Assembly (NCBI RefSeq): GCF_004368785.1 | Contig: NZ_SODM01000005.1 | Location: forward strand, 372,001-436,000 | Reading direction: 5' to 3' | DNA: 64,000 nt | Source of the DNA: Flavobacterium sp. 270 | GTDB taxonomy: Bacteria; Bacteroidota; Bacteroidia; Flavobacteriales; Flavobacteriaceae | Shown here: one piece after another, positions 1 to 9,049 of the stretch | Position numbering within the stretch: the stretch's first letter is position 1 | Layout: every line of letters starts with the position of its first letter | Notes under the pieces: model-generated | What the model was told of the DNA's origin: nothing | The model's database searches: none | Seen by the model: the letters and a program-made list of their open reading frames with translations, nothing else | Made by a program: the position numbers and the translations under genes

Positions 1-129
1 AAGAAAAATCGGAATTGCAGTAAGTAAAAGAAGGAAAATACCATTCCCTATATTACTCTCTGTAAATTGCCAAACGCCAGCGACTACAAGAAGTCCGGCC
101 AAAATAAGTTTAATATTTTTGTGAAACAT
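1..129 (-). CDS. small membrane protein (partial, 3' end outside window)
   Basis: Reading the minus strand from an ATG at 129, 43 codons stay open to the window edge. The translation begins MFHKNIKLILAGLLVVAGVW and continues with two hydrophobic stretches separated by a short polar turn, so a small two-helix membrane protein is likely. I do not recognise a family. It is divergent from rpmH, and the 168 bases between them carry the rpmH promoter. The gene is cut by the window edge, so its length is unknown. Confidence 0.6.
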   Translation of the reverse strand, partial: MFHKNIKLILAGLLVVAGVWQFTESNIGNGIFLLLLTAIPIFL

Positions 130-193
130 AATTATTGTAAATTTGTGATTGCAAATATAGTAAAATGAATTAAAAATATTTTTATTAAAGTAC

Positions 194-223
194 TTGCCAG
201 AAAAAAAAGTCTTTGTATATTTG
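194..223 (+). promoter_or_regulatory. Bacteroidota-type promoter of rpmH
   Basis: A TTG (194-196) is followed after exactly 19 bases by TATATTTG (216-223), matching the Bacteroidota primary-sigma consensus TTG-N19-TAnnTTTG. Transcription would start near 230, leaving a leader of about 67 nt before rpmH. Confidence 0.8.
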
Positions 224-296
224 CACTCGGTTTTTGAGCAACGATATTCAAAAATAGAAAAACAGATAATAGACACCATTTTAAAGATACAAAGCA

Positions 297-458
297 ATGA
301 GCAAAAGAACATTTCAACCATCGAAAAGAAAAAGAAGAAATAAGCACGGATTTATGGACAGAATGGCTTCTGCGAATGGAAGAAAAGTTCTAGCGCGTAG
401 AAGAGCAAAAGGAAGACATAAATTAACTGTTTCTAGCGAACCTAGACACAAAAAATAA
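297..458 (+). CDS. rpmH: 50S ribosomal protein L34
   Basis: A 53-codon gene starting MSKRTFQPSKRKRRNKHGF, the hallmark N-terminus of L34, and continuing with the conserved basic segment around GRKVLARRRAKGR. L34 is a small, very basic protein of the large ribosomal subunit; 53 residues is near the usual 44-54. A consensus promoter lies upstream and a strong hairpin-plus-T-run terminator directly downstream, so the gene is probably transcribed alone. It is not next to rnpA or dnaA, unlike in many other phyla. Confidence 0.97.
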   Translation: MSKRTFQPSKRKRRNKHGFMDRMASANGRKVLARRRAKGRHKLTVSSEPRHKK

Positions 459-477
459 TGTTTGTATAAACATACAT

Positions 478-510
478 AAGGCGATTACTTTTTTAGTATC
501 GCCTTTTTTT
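478..510 (+). terminator. rho-independent terminator after rpmH
   Basis: The arms AAGGCGAT and ATCGCCTT enclose a short T-rich loop and are followed by a T run. It lies about 20 bases after the rpmH stop and separates rpmH from carB. Confidence 0.85.
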
Positions 511-604
511 ATACCTTGTCGGTAATAAATTTCTCAACTTTCTAGTTTTTAGTACACTAGAACCGTTTTTTAAAATACTTTTATAACTACACAATACAAA
601 AAAA

Positions 605-3460
605 ATGCCTAAAGACACATCAATTAAATCAGTTTTAATAATAGGTTCAGGACCTATTGTTATTGGTCAAGCTTGCGAATTTGATTATGCAGGATCTCAA
701 TCTGCACGTTCTATTCGTGAAGAAGGAATTGAAGTTATTCTGATAAACTCAAATCCAGCGACTATTATGACCGACCCAACTATGGCCGATCATGTATATT
801 TGAAACCATTAACGACAAAATCGATTATTGAAATTCTTAAAGAACATCCACAAATTGACGCTGTTTTACCAACAATGGGGGGGCAAACAGCTTTAAATTT
901 ATGTTTGGAAGCTGAAGAAAAAGGAATTTGGCAGGATTTCGGAGTAAGATTAATTGGAGTTGATGTAAATGCAATTAATATTACCGAAGACAGAGAGCAG
1001 TTTAAACAACTTTTAGAAAAAATAAATGTACCAACTGCACCTGCAAAGACAGCTACTTCTTACTTAGAAGGAAAAGAAATTGCACAAGAATTTGGTTTTC
1101 CATTAGTAATTCGTCCATCTTTTACCCTTGGAGGAACAGGAGCGGCGATTGTTTACAAAAAAGAAGATTTTGATGAACTTTTAACTCGCGGTTTAGAAGC
1201 GTCTCCAATTCACGAAGTTTTGATTGACAAAGCTTTAATGGGATGGAAAGAATACGAATTAGAACTTTTAAGAGATAAAAATGATAACGTAGTAATCATT
1301 TGTTCAATCGAAAATATGGACCCAATGGGAATCCATACTGGAGATTCTATCACGGTTGCGCCAGCAATGACTTTATCTGATACAACATTCCAAAAATTAC
1401 GAGACTATGCCATCTTAATGATGAGAAGTATCGGAAATTTTGCTGGAGGTTGTAACGTACAATTTGCAGTTTCTCCAGACGAAAAAGAAGATATCGTAGC
1501 GATTGAAATCAATCCTCGTGTATCTCGTTCTTCTGCATTAGCTTCAAAAGCAACAGGTTACCCAATTGCAAAAATTGCTTCTAAACTAGCTTTAGGATAC
1601 AACTTAGACGAATTGCAAAACCAGATTACAAAATCTACTTCGGCTCTTTTTGAACCAACTTTAGATTATGTAATCGTAAAAATCCCACGTTGGAACTTTG
1701 ATAAGTTTGAAGGTGCAGACAGAACTCTTGGACTTCAGATGAAATCTGTTGGTGAGGTTATGGGAATCGGACGCTCGTTTCAGGAAGCTTTACACAAAGC
1801 AACTCAATCTTTAGAAATAAAACGCAACGGTCTTGGTGCTGACGGAAAAGGATATAAAAACTACGAACAAATTATCGAGAAACTAACGAATGCAAGTTGG
1901 GATCGTGTTTTTGTAATTTATGATGCAATCGCAATGGGAATTCCATTGAGCCGTATTCATGAAATCACAAAAATTGATATGTGGTTCTTAAAACAATACG
2001 AAGAACTTTATACTTTAGAAAAAGAAATTTCTAACTATAAAATTTCGGATTTACCAAAAGAGTTATTGCTGGAAGCGAAACAAAAAGGTTTTGCAGACAG
2101 ACAAATTGCTCACATGATGAACTGTCTGGAAAGTGAAGTTCATACATTACGTGAGAAAATGAATGTAAACCGTGTGTTTAAATTGGTAGATACTTGTGCT
2201 GCCGAATTTAAAGCTAAAACACCTTATTACTATTCAACTTTTGAAGCTGAAATTGAAAAAGCAAACGGAGAACGTTTTGTAGATAACGAAAGTGTTGTAA
2301 CAGAGAAAAAGAAAATCATCGTTTTAGGATCTGGACCAAACAGAATCGGACAAGGAATTGAGTTTGATTATTCTTGTGTACACGGAGTTTTAGCAGCAAA
2401 AGAATGCGGTTACGAAACGATCATGATCAACTGTAACCCAGAAACGGTTTCGACTGATTTTGATACAGCGGATAAATTATACTTTGAGCCAGTTTTCTGG
2501 GAACATATTTACGATATTATTCAGCATGAAAAACCAGAAGGTGTAATTGTGCAGCTTGGTGGACAAACAGCATTAAAACTGGCTGAAAAATTATCTAAAT
2601 ACGGAGTGAAAATCATCGGAACTAGTTTTGATGCACTTGATTTAGCGGAAGACAGAGGTCGTTTCTCAGATTTATTGAGAGAATTGCATATTCCTTTCCC
2701 ACAATTCGGAATCGCTGAAACAGCTGACGAAGCTTCTGCGCTTGCAGATACTTTAGATTTCCCATTATTAATTCGTCCTTCTTATGTATTAGGAGGTCAG
2801 GGAATGAAAATTGTAATCAACAAAAAAGAATTAGAAGAGCACGTTATCAACTTGTTGAAAACGATTCCAGGAAATAAACTGCTTTTAGATCACTATTTAG
2901 CCGGAGCAATCGAAGCAGAAGCAGATGCAATTTGTGACGCTGATGGAAATGTTTATATCATCGGAATTATGGAGCACATCGAACCTTGCGGTGTTCACTC
3001 TGGAGATAGTAACGCTACTTTACCTCCTTTCAACTTAGGGGAATTTGTAATGCAGCAAATTAAAGATCATACAGAGAAAATTGCGAGAGCTTTAAAAACG
3101 GTTGGTTTAATCAATATTCAGTTTGCGATAAAAGATGATACGGTTTACATTATCGAAGCAAATCCTAGAGCTTCGAGAACGGTGCCGTTTATTGCAAAAG
3201 CTTACGGAGAACCTTATGTAAACTACGCTACAAAAGTAATGTTAGGACACAATAAAGTAACAGATTTTGATTTCAACCCACAATTAAAAGGATTTGCAAT
3301 CAAACAACCAGTATTCTCTTTCAGTAAATTCCACAATGTAAACAAAGCATTAGGACCTGAAATGAAATCAACTGGAGAAAGCATCTTGTTTATTGATGAC
3401 TTAAAAGACGATCAATTCTACGAATTGTATTCTAGAAGAAAAATGTATTTGAGTAAATAA
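605..3460 (+). CDS. carB: carbamoyl-phosphate synthase, large subunit, without the C-terminal regulatory domain
   Basis: Makes carbamoyl phosphate for pyrimidine and arginine synthesis, using ammonia delivered by CarA. The protein has the two homologous ATP-grasp halves: the first starts VLIIGSGPIVIGQACEFDYA (residues 11-30), and the second starts near residue 574 with IIVLGSGPNRIGQGIEFDYS. Both carry the GGQTALNL/GGQTALKL signature. At 951 residues it ends soon after the second half, whereas Escherichia coli CarB is about 1073 residues with a further MGS-like domain that binds ornithine and UMP. That domain is absent here. carA is not adjacent. No Shine-Dalgarno site is visible; the ATG follows an A-rich stretch typical of the phylum. 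Confidence 0.96.
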   Translation: MPKDTSIKSVLIIGSGPIVIGQACEFDYAGSQSARSIREEGIEVILINSNPATIMTDPTMADHVYLKPLTTKSIIEILKEHPQIDAVLPTMGGQTALNLCLEAEEKGIWQDFGVRLIGVDVNAINITEDREQFKQLLEKINVPTAPAKTATSYLEGKEIAQEFGFPLVIRPSFTLGGTGAAIVYKKEDFDELLTRGLEASPIHEVLIDKALMGWKEYELELLRDKNDNVVIICSIENMDPMGIHTGDSITVAPAMTLSDTTFQKLRDYAILMMRSIGNFAGGCNVQFAVSPDEKEDIVAIEINPRVSRSSALASKATGYPIAKIASKLALGYNLDELQNQITKSTSALFEPTLDYVIVKIPRWNFDKFEGADRTLGLQMKSVGEVMGIGRSFQEALHKATQSLEIKRNGLGADGKGYKNYEQIIEKLTNASWDRVFVIYDAIAMGIPLSRIHEITKIDMWFLKQYEELYTLEKEISNYKISDLPKELLLEAKQKGFADRQIAHMMNCLESEVHTLREKMNVNRVFKLVDTCAAEFKAKTPYYYSTFEAEIEKANGERFVDNESVVTEKKKIIVLGSGPNRIGQGIEFDYSCVHGVLAAKECGYETIMINCNPETVSTDFDTADKLYFEPVFWEHIYDIIQHEKPEGVIVQLGGQTALKLAEKLSKYGVKIIGTSFDALDLAEDRGRFSDLLRELHIPFPQFGIAETADEASALADTLDFPLLIRPSYVLGGQGMKIVINKKELEEHVINLLKTIPGNKLLLDHYLAGAIEAEADAICDADGNVYIIGIMEHIEPCGVHSGDSNATLPPFNLGEFVMQQIKDHTEKIARALKTVGLINIQFAIKDDTVYIIEANPRASRTVPFIAKAYGEPYVNYATKVMLGHNKVTDFDFNPQLKGFAIKQPVFSFSKFHNVNKALGPEMKSTGESILFIDDLKDDQFYELYSRRKMYLSK

Positions 3461-3476
3461 TTCTCAAATTCTATTA

Positions 3477-3511
3477 TAAAAAAAGCTCCAATGAAAATTG
3501 GAGCTTTTTTA
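3477..3511 (+). terminator. bidirectional terminator after carB
   Basis: The hairpin has arms AAAAGCTCCAAT and ATTGGAGCTTTT with A and T runs on both sides, so it can serve carB and the convergent minus-strand gene. A near copy lies at 5165-5196. Confidence 0.85.
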
Positions 3512-3531
3512 GTTTTTATTGTGTCTAAAGT

Positions 3532-3930
3532 TTATTCATTTTGACTAAAATTCATATTGTCTCTCGTGTTTTTCTGAACAGAAATAGCGCCAAATAAAGC
3601 CAATAAAAAAGCAAAAGCATAAAAACCTTTTTCGCTTGGTAAAATTGTAGCATTCCAAAGGCCAACTACTAAAAGTACAATTGATAAAAGCGTTCCGAAC
3701 CAGCAGATTCCGTAATAAATATCCGTTACCGGAAGTTTTTCTAATCTGTCTCTAACACTCTTTTGCAATGAAACTACCGCAAAAAGACCAAACATTAAAA
3801 CGGTAAAATAATATCCTTTTTCGTTTAGTAACATTTCTGCTCTTGCAAGTCCAACAATAAATCCTACTGTTCCTGCTCCAAGAGCTACCCAAGATGCGGC
3901 GATAAAGGCATTCGATGTTTTTTGTACCAT
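3532..3930 (-). CDS. YiaA/YiaB-type inner membrane protein
   Basis: A 132-residue protein made of two similar halves, each with a pair of hydrophobic helices: the first half has IAASWVALGAGTVGFIVGLA, then EKGYYF and SLQKSVRD; the second has GICWFGTLLSIVLLVVGLW, then EKGFYAF and SVQKNTRD. This internal duplication with the EKGYYF..LQK..RD pattern is that of YiaA-family proteins, whose function is not established. The C-terminus NFSQNE is polar. It lies 12 bases after a second envelope gene and may be cotranscribed with it. Confidence 0.75.
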   Translation of the reverse strand: MVQKTSNAFIAASWVALGAGTVGFIVGLARAEMLLNEKGYYFTVLMFGLFAVVSLQKSVRDRLEKLPVTDIYYGICWFGTLLSIVLLVVGLWNATILPSEKGFYAFAFLLALFGAISVQKNTRDNMNFSQNE

Positions 3931-3942
3931 GGTTATATTAAT

Positions 3943-4632
3943 TTATTTGTATTTCGAAAAAATTCCAGAATCTGTAGCCGTCCAGAAACAGCATTTCTGA
4001 CCGCTTGCTTTCAAGCCTTTATTTGCCCAGGAATTACAGGTTTGAATTAAGCTGTAACTTCCGTTTGCTTCATAAAAAGCATCTGTTTTGCCATAATTGG
4101 CATCTGTTTGTATGTGTATGAAATTTCCAGTTGCATCTTTCTGAAAACTGTCTGTAATATAAGTAATTAAACGATTGTATTGTTCTTTGCTAATCATTAT
4201 CGATTTGCAGTCGTCGCCCAATCTCATTTGTCTATAATATGTAGCATGAATAGCGGTTGTACTTAATCCGCTTGCAGCTCTAAGAGCAGTAGAAGCTTTT
4301 AGATCGGCCCAAGTTGGCGTTTCTAAATAAAAACCTTTATCGCCCCAGCCCATAGCTATGTATTTGTAAGTTGAATCTGCGGTTTTGGTATTTTTAAATA
4401 AAATCTGTTTACTCCAGTCGATCTGTTCGTTTTTTGTAGGCATTACAATATCAGTGTGAACGCCATTTGTAAGGATGAAAATTTCAACTTCTGGTTTTGT
4501 GTCTGCTTCTTTCTCAATTGTGATTTTAGAAAGTGTAAATGCTATTATTACATAGAAAAAAATAAATCCTAAAAAGGCTAAGATTATTTTTAAAAGAATT
4601 TTTAATGCTTTTTTCAAGTTGAATTTTGTCAT
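3943..4632 (-). CDS. TIGR02117/DUF2459-family protein
   Basis: 229 residues with one N-terminal membrane anchor (about residues 9-34) and a soluble part carrying IFILTNGVHTDIVMPT, GWGDKGFYLETPTW and a C-terminal TCNSWANKGLKASGQ. These match the conserved blocks of the TIGR02117/DUF2459 family, whose biochemical role is unknown; the conserved His and Cys could be catalytic, but that is inference. The protein is probably held at the membrane with its domain outside the cytoplasm. It is followed closely by the YiaA-like gene. Confidence 0.75.
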   Translation of the reverse strand: MTKFNLKKALKILLKIILAFLGFIFFYVIIAFTLSKITIEKEADTKPEVEIFILTNGVHTDIVMPTKNEQIDWSKQILFKNTKTADSTYKYIAMGWGDKGFYLETPTWADLKASTALRAASGLSTTAIHATYYRQMRLGDDCKSIMISKEQYNRLITYITDSFQKDATGNFIHIQTDANYGKTDAFYEANGSYSLIQTCNSWANKGLKASGQKCCFWTATDSGIFSKYK

Positions 4633-4886
4633 AGTTGTTTTGTCAAATTTAGATAATAAAAGTTCATTTCAAAATTCTAGCCAAAAAAAATTATAAAGAA
4701 AAATCTTTTTAAAAGTAAGAGTAAAAAAGTTTAATAATTTCGCATTTTATCTAGAAGATCCTAATAATTCATTTCATTTTCTTGTAAAAGTGTAATAAAA
4801 TATTTTATTGATTTTTGTAAGAATAAATTTTCGTTTATTGATTTTTATTACAATATTTGTAATATCAATATTTGGAAATTATAAAA

Positions 4887-5162
4887 ATGATTAAAAAAAT
4901 TAGATTAATGATTGCTGGGTGTTTTTCGGTCTTTTTTAATGCTGATGACAATAAAAGAAATGAAGAAATAGAAATAGAAAAATATAGCGATGAAGTTATC
5001 ATGCTGAGAGATTTTCTTTCCACAAGTATGTCTATGGATATAAAAAAAATCATGTATAATTCTAGTATAAATAGTTTTATAATTGGGGATATATTAATGT
5101 CTATAGAAGATGCCAGAGGTCGTTATAATCACTCATACTCGAAAGTAACAACTCCTGTATGA
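4887..5162 (+). CDS. hypothetical protein
   Basis: A 91-residue reading frame starting MIKKIRLMIAGCFSVFFNAD; the same frame has an in-frame TTG five codons earlier. It has a short hydrophobic N-terminus that could be a weak lipoprotein-like signal ending in Cys, then a charged helical part (EEIEIEKYSDEVIMLRDFLS). I do not recognise a family. Support is moderate: it is the only long frame on its strand here and ends just before a clear terminator, which suggests a real transcript. Confidence 0.55.
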   Translation: MIKKIRLMIAGCFSVFFNADDNKRNEEIEIEKYSDEVIMLRDFLSTSMSMDIKKIMYNSSINSFIIGDILMSIEDARGRYNHSYSKVTTPV

Positions 5163-5164
5163 AT

Positions 5165-5196
5165 AAAAAAAAGCTCCAATTTGGAGCTTTTTTTTG
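5165..5196 (+). terminator. bidirectional terminator
   Basis: AAAAGCTCCAA and TTGGAGCTTTT arms with a tiny loop, an A run on the left and a T run on the right. It lies between the convergent genes at 4887 and 5213 and is closely similar to the hairpin after carB. Confidence 0.85.
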
Positions 5197-5212
5197 TTGA
5201 ATTAAAGTAAGA

Positions 5213-5752
5213 TTATTTTTTAAGAAGCTGTTCTAAAGGCTTTAATTGATCCAGGTTTATTTTGGATTGCTGTAGAACAGACATTAAAGTAATTATATTA
5301 TTCGGGTTCATGTTTTTACCTAAAACGCGAACAACAGCAAATCCGGTTTCTTTTTTGTTTGCAAAAATTACAAACTCTTCAATATTATCATCCGTACCAA
5401 CAAAACTTACCGAAGCGCCTTCTTTGCCAGAACCAAACTTCATTAACTGTTGGTATTTTGGATTTTTTAAAATCGCATTGACTTTTGTTCTTTCTGTTTC
5501 AAACTCTGCTTTGTTTTTGTCATTGATTTTAAAAGCCAGAATATTCATTTTGTCAAAAGAATTTAAGGCTTCCGTTTGTTCGGCAGATAATTTTGCTTTG
5601 TCTAAGTTTAATATGTTTGGCGAAACATCAAGTGCAATGAAGTTTTTATTGTCTGTATTCTCGACAAAATATTTCTGCAACGAAGGTTCAGAATTACAAC
5701 TTATTAAAGTCAATAAAACTAAAAGTGCTGTGGTAAAGACGCTGGCTTTCAT
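5213..5752 (-). CDS. DUF4252-family lipoprotein
   Basis: 179 residues with a lipoprotein signal ending LLTLISC at Cys19. The body has the DUF4252 pattern: an N-terminal strand with NFIALDVSPNILNL, a middle part with YQQLMKFGSGKEGASVSFVG and a C-terminal NPNNIITLMSVLQQ. It is the last of four minus-strand genes headed by an ECF sigma factor, with one base between it and the preceding DUF4252 gene. The role of DUF4252 proteins is unknown; their presence in sigma-factor operons suggests envelope-stress sensing or response. Confidence 0.75.
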   Translation of the reverse strand: MKASVFTTALLVLLTLISCNSEPSLQKYFVENTDNKNFIALDVSPNILNLDKAKLSAEQTEALNSFDKMNILAFKINDKNKAEFETERTKVNAILKNPKYQQLMKFGSGKEGASVSFVGTDDNIEEFVIFANKKETGFAVVRVLGKNMNPNNIITLMSVLQQSKINLDQLKPLEQLLKK

Positions 5753-5753
5753 A

Positions 5754-6281
5754 TTATCTTTTGCCTTTAGAGGCCTTTTTTAAGTCAGAACCACCAGGAA
5801 GCTGCATCTTGTCTGTAAGTACAGAAATTTCGTTTAAATCAAAATTACCTGTAAGTGATAATAAAACGGTATCGTCGTTTTTTGCACCATCAATAAACAT
5901 AAGCAATTCTTTTACCTGACTATCTGTAGCGCCAGATTTTACCATGATTTTAATGTTTTTACCACCATCATTTACTCGCATTAATTCTTCTAAACCGGCT
6001 GTTTTTACATATTTATCAGCGGCAGCTTTCATGTCAGCTTCAACTTTTGGGTTTTTTGTAGTAAACACTTTTAAATAATCTAATTTTTTAATTAGGTTAA
6101 TATATTGCTGTGTTTCTTTATCAGAAGCATCAACTTTTACCTTGCTCATTAAATCGAACATTTTTTTGTTTACAATTACTGATGTTACATCGTCCTGACC
6201 ATCAAATTTGTCAAAAGCACCTTGTGCATAAAAAGCATTTGTAACGAACGCTAAAACTATTGTTATGATGAATTTTTTCAT
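5754..6281 (-). CDS. DUF4252-family secreted protein
   Basis: 175 residues with a Sec signal peptide (cleavage likely after FYAQ, near residue 20) and no lipobox. It is paralogous to the next gene: KFDGQDDVTSVIVNKKMFDL, EELMRVNDGGKNIKIMVK and a C-terminal DLNEISVLTDKMQL. It sits 12 bases after the anti-sigma-like gene and one base before the second DUF4252 gene, so the two are surely cotranscribed. The function is unknown. Confidence 0.75.
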   Translation of the reverse strand: MKKFIITIVLAFVTNAFYAQGAFDKFDGQDDVTSVIVNKKMFDLMSKVKVDASDKETQQYINLIKKLDYLKVFTTKNPKVEADMKAAADKYVKTAGLEELMRVNDGGKNIKIMVKSGATDSQVKELLMFIDGAKNDDTVLLSLTGNFDLNEISVLTDKMQLPGGSDLKKASKGKR

Positions 6282-6293
6282 TTTTATTTTAAT

Positions 6294-6752
6294 TTATTGT
6301 TTAAAGATTTTATTTTTTGATTTTTCATATTCGTTAATGTATTGTACACTTTCAATACCTACATTAACATTGTTTGACAATAGTGCCAAAGCTTTTTGCG
6401 TTGCCGCTAAGGCTTCTTCGGGATTGTCGTAGGTTCCTAATTCTGATTGCGCTACAACCGTGGCTGTCTTTTCTTCGCTCACATACATATAGGTTCCAAT
6501 TCCTAGTAAAACAACAACAGAAGCTGCAATTGATAACCACGCCACATTTCGTTTTTTAGTTTGTAGTGGAATTTCTTGCGTCGATTTTTGTTCTTTTACC
6601 TGAGAGAAATAACCAAACATTGGTTTGTACTGCTCCAAATGCTGCGCAACATCTGATGAAGAAAAGTATTCTCTTAATTCTTTTTCTTCAGCAATAGTAG
6701 TTTCTCCCTGAAAGTATTTTTCCAATATATTTTCTATTTTATTTAATTCCAT
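6294..6752 (-). CDS. anti-sigma-factor-like single-pass membrane protein
   Basis: 152 residues: a soluble N-terminal part (about 1-70) with KYFQGETTIAEEKELREYF, resembling short anti-sigma domains of Bacteroidota; one membrane helix (about 73-90, WLSIAASVVVLLGIGTYMYV); and a short outer part. The start overlaps the sigma-factor 3' end by 14 bases, which indicates translational coupling. It probably holds the sigma factor inactive at the membrane. That role is inferred from position and topology, not from a recognised FecR domain. Confidence 0.7.
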   Translation of the reverse strand: MELNKIENILEKYFQGETTIAEEKELREYFSSSDVAQHLEQYKPMFGYFSQVKEQKSTQEIPLQTKKRNVAWLSIAASVVVLLGIGTYMYVSEEKTATVVAQSELGTYDNPEEALAATQKALALLSNNVNVGIESVQYINEYEKSKNKIFKQ

Positions 6753-7248
6753 AACCGTGTGTATTAAGCATTGATTCTCGTATTTTTTTTCTCGCTCTCG
6801 AAAGTGCTACTCTAATAGCTGTTTCATTCATGTTGACAATTTTCGCAATTTCATCAAATTCATATTGTTCAACATCGCGTAATTGAATTAGTATTTGTAA
6901 TTGTTCCGGCAATTGACCGATTATTTTTTCGACCCATTCTAAGCTGTCTTCATCTTCCAGTTTTTTATCTAACTGAGGCTGGCGGTCTGTAAAATTGTTG
7001 TGTACAATTTGTAGATTTCCTGCTCTTTTAGATTTTAACTGATCCAGACAATAATTTTTGGTCATTGTCATAGCCAATGCTTCAACACTGCCGTAAGTTT
7101 CTAAATTTTCTTTTTTGTTCCATAATTTCACCATTACTTCCTGAGTCGCGTCTTCGGCTTCCTCGGTACTGGTAAGCAATCTTTTTGCCAGACGAAAAAC
7201 TTTGTCTTTAAAAGGATTTATTAATTCTATAAACACAATCTGATTCAT
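6739..7248 (-). CDS. ECF-family RNA polymerase sigma factor
   Basis: 169 residues. Region 2 contains FRLAKRLLTSTEEAEDATQE followed by VMVKLW; region 4 contains LPEQLQILIQLRDVEQYEFD with the helix-turn-helix MNETAIRVALSRARKKIRE. This is the layout of sigma-70 region 2 plus region 4 of extracytoplasmic-function factors. It heads an operon with an anti-sigma-like membrane protein and two DUF4252 proteins. The upstream 254-base region is shared with the divergent protease gene. Confidence 0.92.
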   Translation of the reverse strand: MNQIVFIELINPFKDKVFRLAKRLLTSTEEAEDATQEVMVKLWNKKENLETYGSVEALAMTMTKNYCLDQLKSKRAGNLQIVHNNFTDRQPQLDKKLEDEDSLEWVEKIIGQLPEQLQILIQLRDVEQYEFDEIAKIVNMNETAIRVALSRARKKIRESMLNTHGYGIK

Positions 7249-7502
7249 GTGCGGTTGTTTTTGGTTTTGGGTTGGTTATCAGATAACTCACATATTTTTT
7301 ATTGATGTTTACAGTTCATTTTTAATCCTCTTCATTGCATAAATCTAAACATTATACGTTAGCTTATATAGTCAAGACGAGGCACAATTATTTTTGTTAC
7401 AGCCAACTTTATTTTTTTTTATTTAAAATAAATCTAAGAAACTTTTTATTGTTAAAACTAAAGGTAGTATTTTTACGTTAATACTTTTATAGATACCATT
7501 TT

Positions 7503-8978
7503 ATGAAAACAATATTAAGAAGTTTACTCCTTATATTTCTACTCGCTTTTTCTTTGCAGTCTTGTGAAGATCAGGATGATGTAGATTCTCCGGCAGATTT
7601 ACAGATAAATGATTTTATCTGGAAAGGGTTAAATCAGTACTATTTATGGCAGGCAGATGTTCCTAATCTGGCCGACGACCGCTTTACAAATCAGGATGGA
7701 TTAAATTCTTTCTTAAAAGGATATTCGACTCCAGAAGATTTATTTCAGGATTTATTGAATAAACCAATCAGCAAATTTCCAAAAGGACAAGCTGTAGATC
7801 GTTTTAGCTGGATTGTTGATGACTATACTGTTTTAGAAGGAGAACTTCAGGGAACTTCAAAAAATGACGGAGTAGATTTTAGATTGAGTTATAAACCGGG
7901 AAGTACTACAGATTTAGTGGGTTTTGTACGTTATATTATTCCAAATTCTAATGCTTCGACAAAAGATATAAAACGTGGTGATCTTTTTACGGGTGTAAAC
8001 GGAACACAACTTACAGTGTCTAATTATCAGTCATTATTAATAAATTCAGATAGTTATACATTAAATATGGCTAGTTACGACGGAACTTCTTTTAATACTA
8101 ACGGAAAGACAGTTGCCTTAACTAAAACAATTTTGGATGAGAATCCGATTTTAATTAATAAAGTGATTGTTTCTGGAAGTCATAAAATTGGTTATATGAT
8201 GTATAACGGTTTTTATGCTAATTATGATACACAGCTAAATACTGCTTTTGGACAATTGGCAGCGCAGGGAATTACAGATTTTGTTTTAGATTTAAGATAC
8301 AACGGCGGTGGATCTATCCAGACGGCAACACGTTTGGCAAGTATGATTACCGGGCAGTTTAAAGATAAAATTTTTGCTAAAGAGAAATGGAACGATAAGA
8401 TTAATAAGTCTTTTGAAATTGATGATCCGGAATCGCTAAACAATAAATTTGTAGATAATATTGGCGGAACACCTTTAAACAGCTTGCGTTTAAGTAAAAT
8501 ATATATTTTAACGACTAACGGTACAGCTTCTGCAAGTGAATTGGTTATTAACGGTTTGGCGCCTTATATTACAGTAGTACAAATAGGGGATTATACAGTA
8601 GGAAAAAATGTTGGATCGGTAACATTGTACGATTCTGAAACTTTTACCAAAAACAAAGTAAATCCAAATCATAAATATGCAATGCAGCCTTTGGTACTTA
8701 AAATTGTAAACGCAAATGATTTTGGTGAATATACAGACGGTCTTAAACCAACTTACGAACAATTGGAGTATGTATCTAATTTAGGTGTTTTGGGAGAAGC
8801 TAATGAACCTTTATTAAATACAGCTATTTCTACCATTACAGGTGCAACTGCTAAAAAAGTACAGCAAGATAGAGGTAAGGCATTAAAAACTTTTATTGAT
8901 GCCAAATCAATGAGCGGTATAAAAAATCAGATGTATCTTGAGAAAGCTCCCGAGGGACTTTTGAGATCATTAAAATAA
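7503..8978 (+). CDS. S41-family (C-terminal-processing-type) peptidase lipoprotein
   Basis: 491 residues with a lipoprotein signal ending LQSC at residue 21, followed by an acidic stretch (EDQDDVD) that suits export to the outer surface in this phylum. A PDZ-like part (roughly residues 130-220, with KDIKRGDLFTGVNG) precedes the S41 domain, with LDLRYNGGGS near 261 and TNGTASASELVINGL from 338 holding the nucleophilic Ser. It probably degrades or processes envelope proteins. A terminator follows at once, so it is likely monocistronic. Confidence 0.88.
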   Translation: MKTILRSLLLIFLLAFSLQSCEDQDDVDSPADLQINDFIWKGLNQYYLWQADVPNLADDRFTNQDGLNSFLKGYSTPEDLFQDLLNKPISKFPKGQAVDRFSWIVDDYTVLEGELQGTSKNDGVDFRLSYKPGSTTDLVGFVRYIIPNSNASTKDIKRGDLFTGVNGTQLTVSNYQSLLINSDSYTLNMASYDGTSFNTNGKTVALTKTILDENPILINKVIVSGSHKIGYMMYNGFYANYDTQLNTAFGQLAAQGITDFVLDLRYNGGGSIQTATRLASMITGQFKDKIFAKEKWNDKINKSFEIDDPESLNNKFVDNIGGTPLNSLRLSKIYILTTNGTASASELVINGLAPYITVVQIGDYTVGKNVGSVTLYDSETFTKNKVNPNHKYAMQPLVLKIVNANDFGEYTDGLKPTYEQLEYVSNLGVLGEANEPLLNTAISTITGATAKKVQQDRGKALKTFIDAKSMSGIKNQMYLEKAPEGLLRSLK

Positions 8979-8984
8979 TAGAAT

Positions 8985-9017
8985 TAAAAAAGGCTTTCAG
9001 AAATGAAAGCCTTTTTT
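8985..9017 (+). terminator. bidirectional terminator
   Basis: AAAAAAGGCTTTC and GAAAGCCTTTTTT arms. It lies between the S41 peptidase gene and the convergent btuG-like gene. Confidence 0.88.
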
Positions 9018-9049
9018 GAAAAAACAAAAACTAATTCTAATTCTAAAAA

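Noticed and set aside
5262..5783. A 173-residue frame on the plus strand.
   Set aside because: It is antisense to the two DUF4252 genes, whose signal peptides, codon use and operon context support the minus strand.
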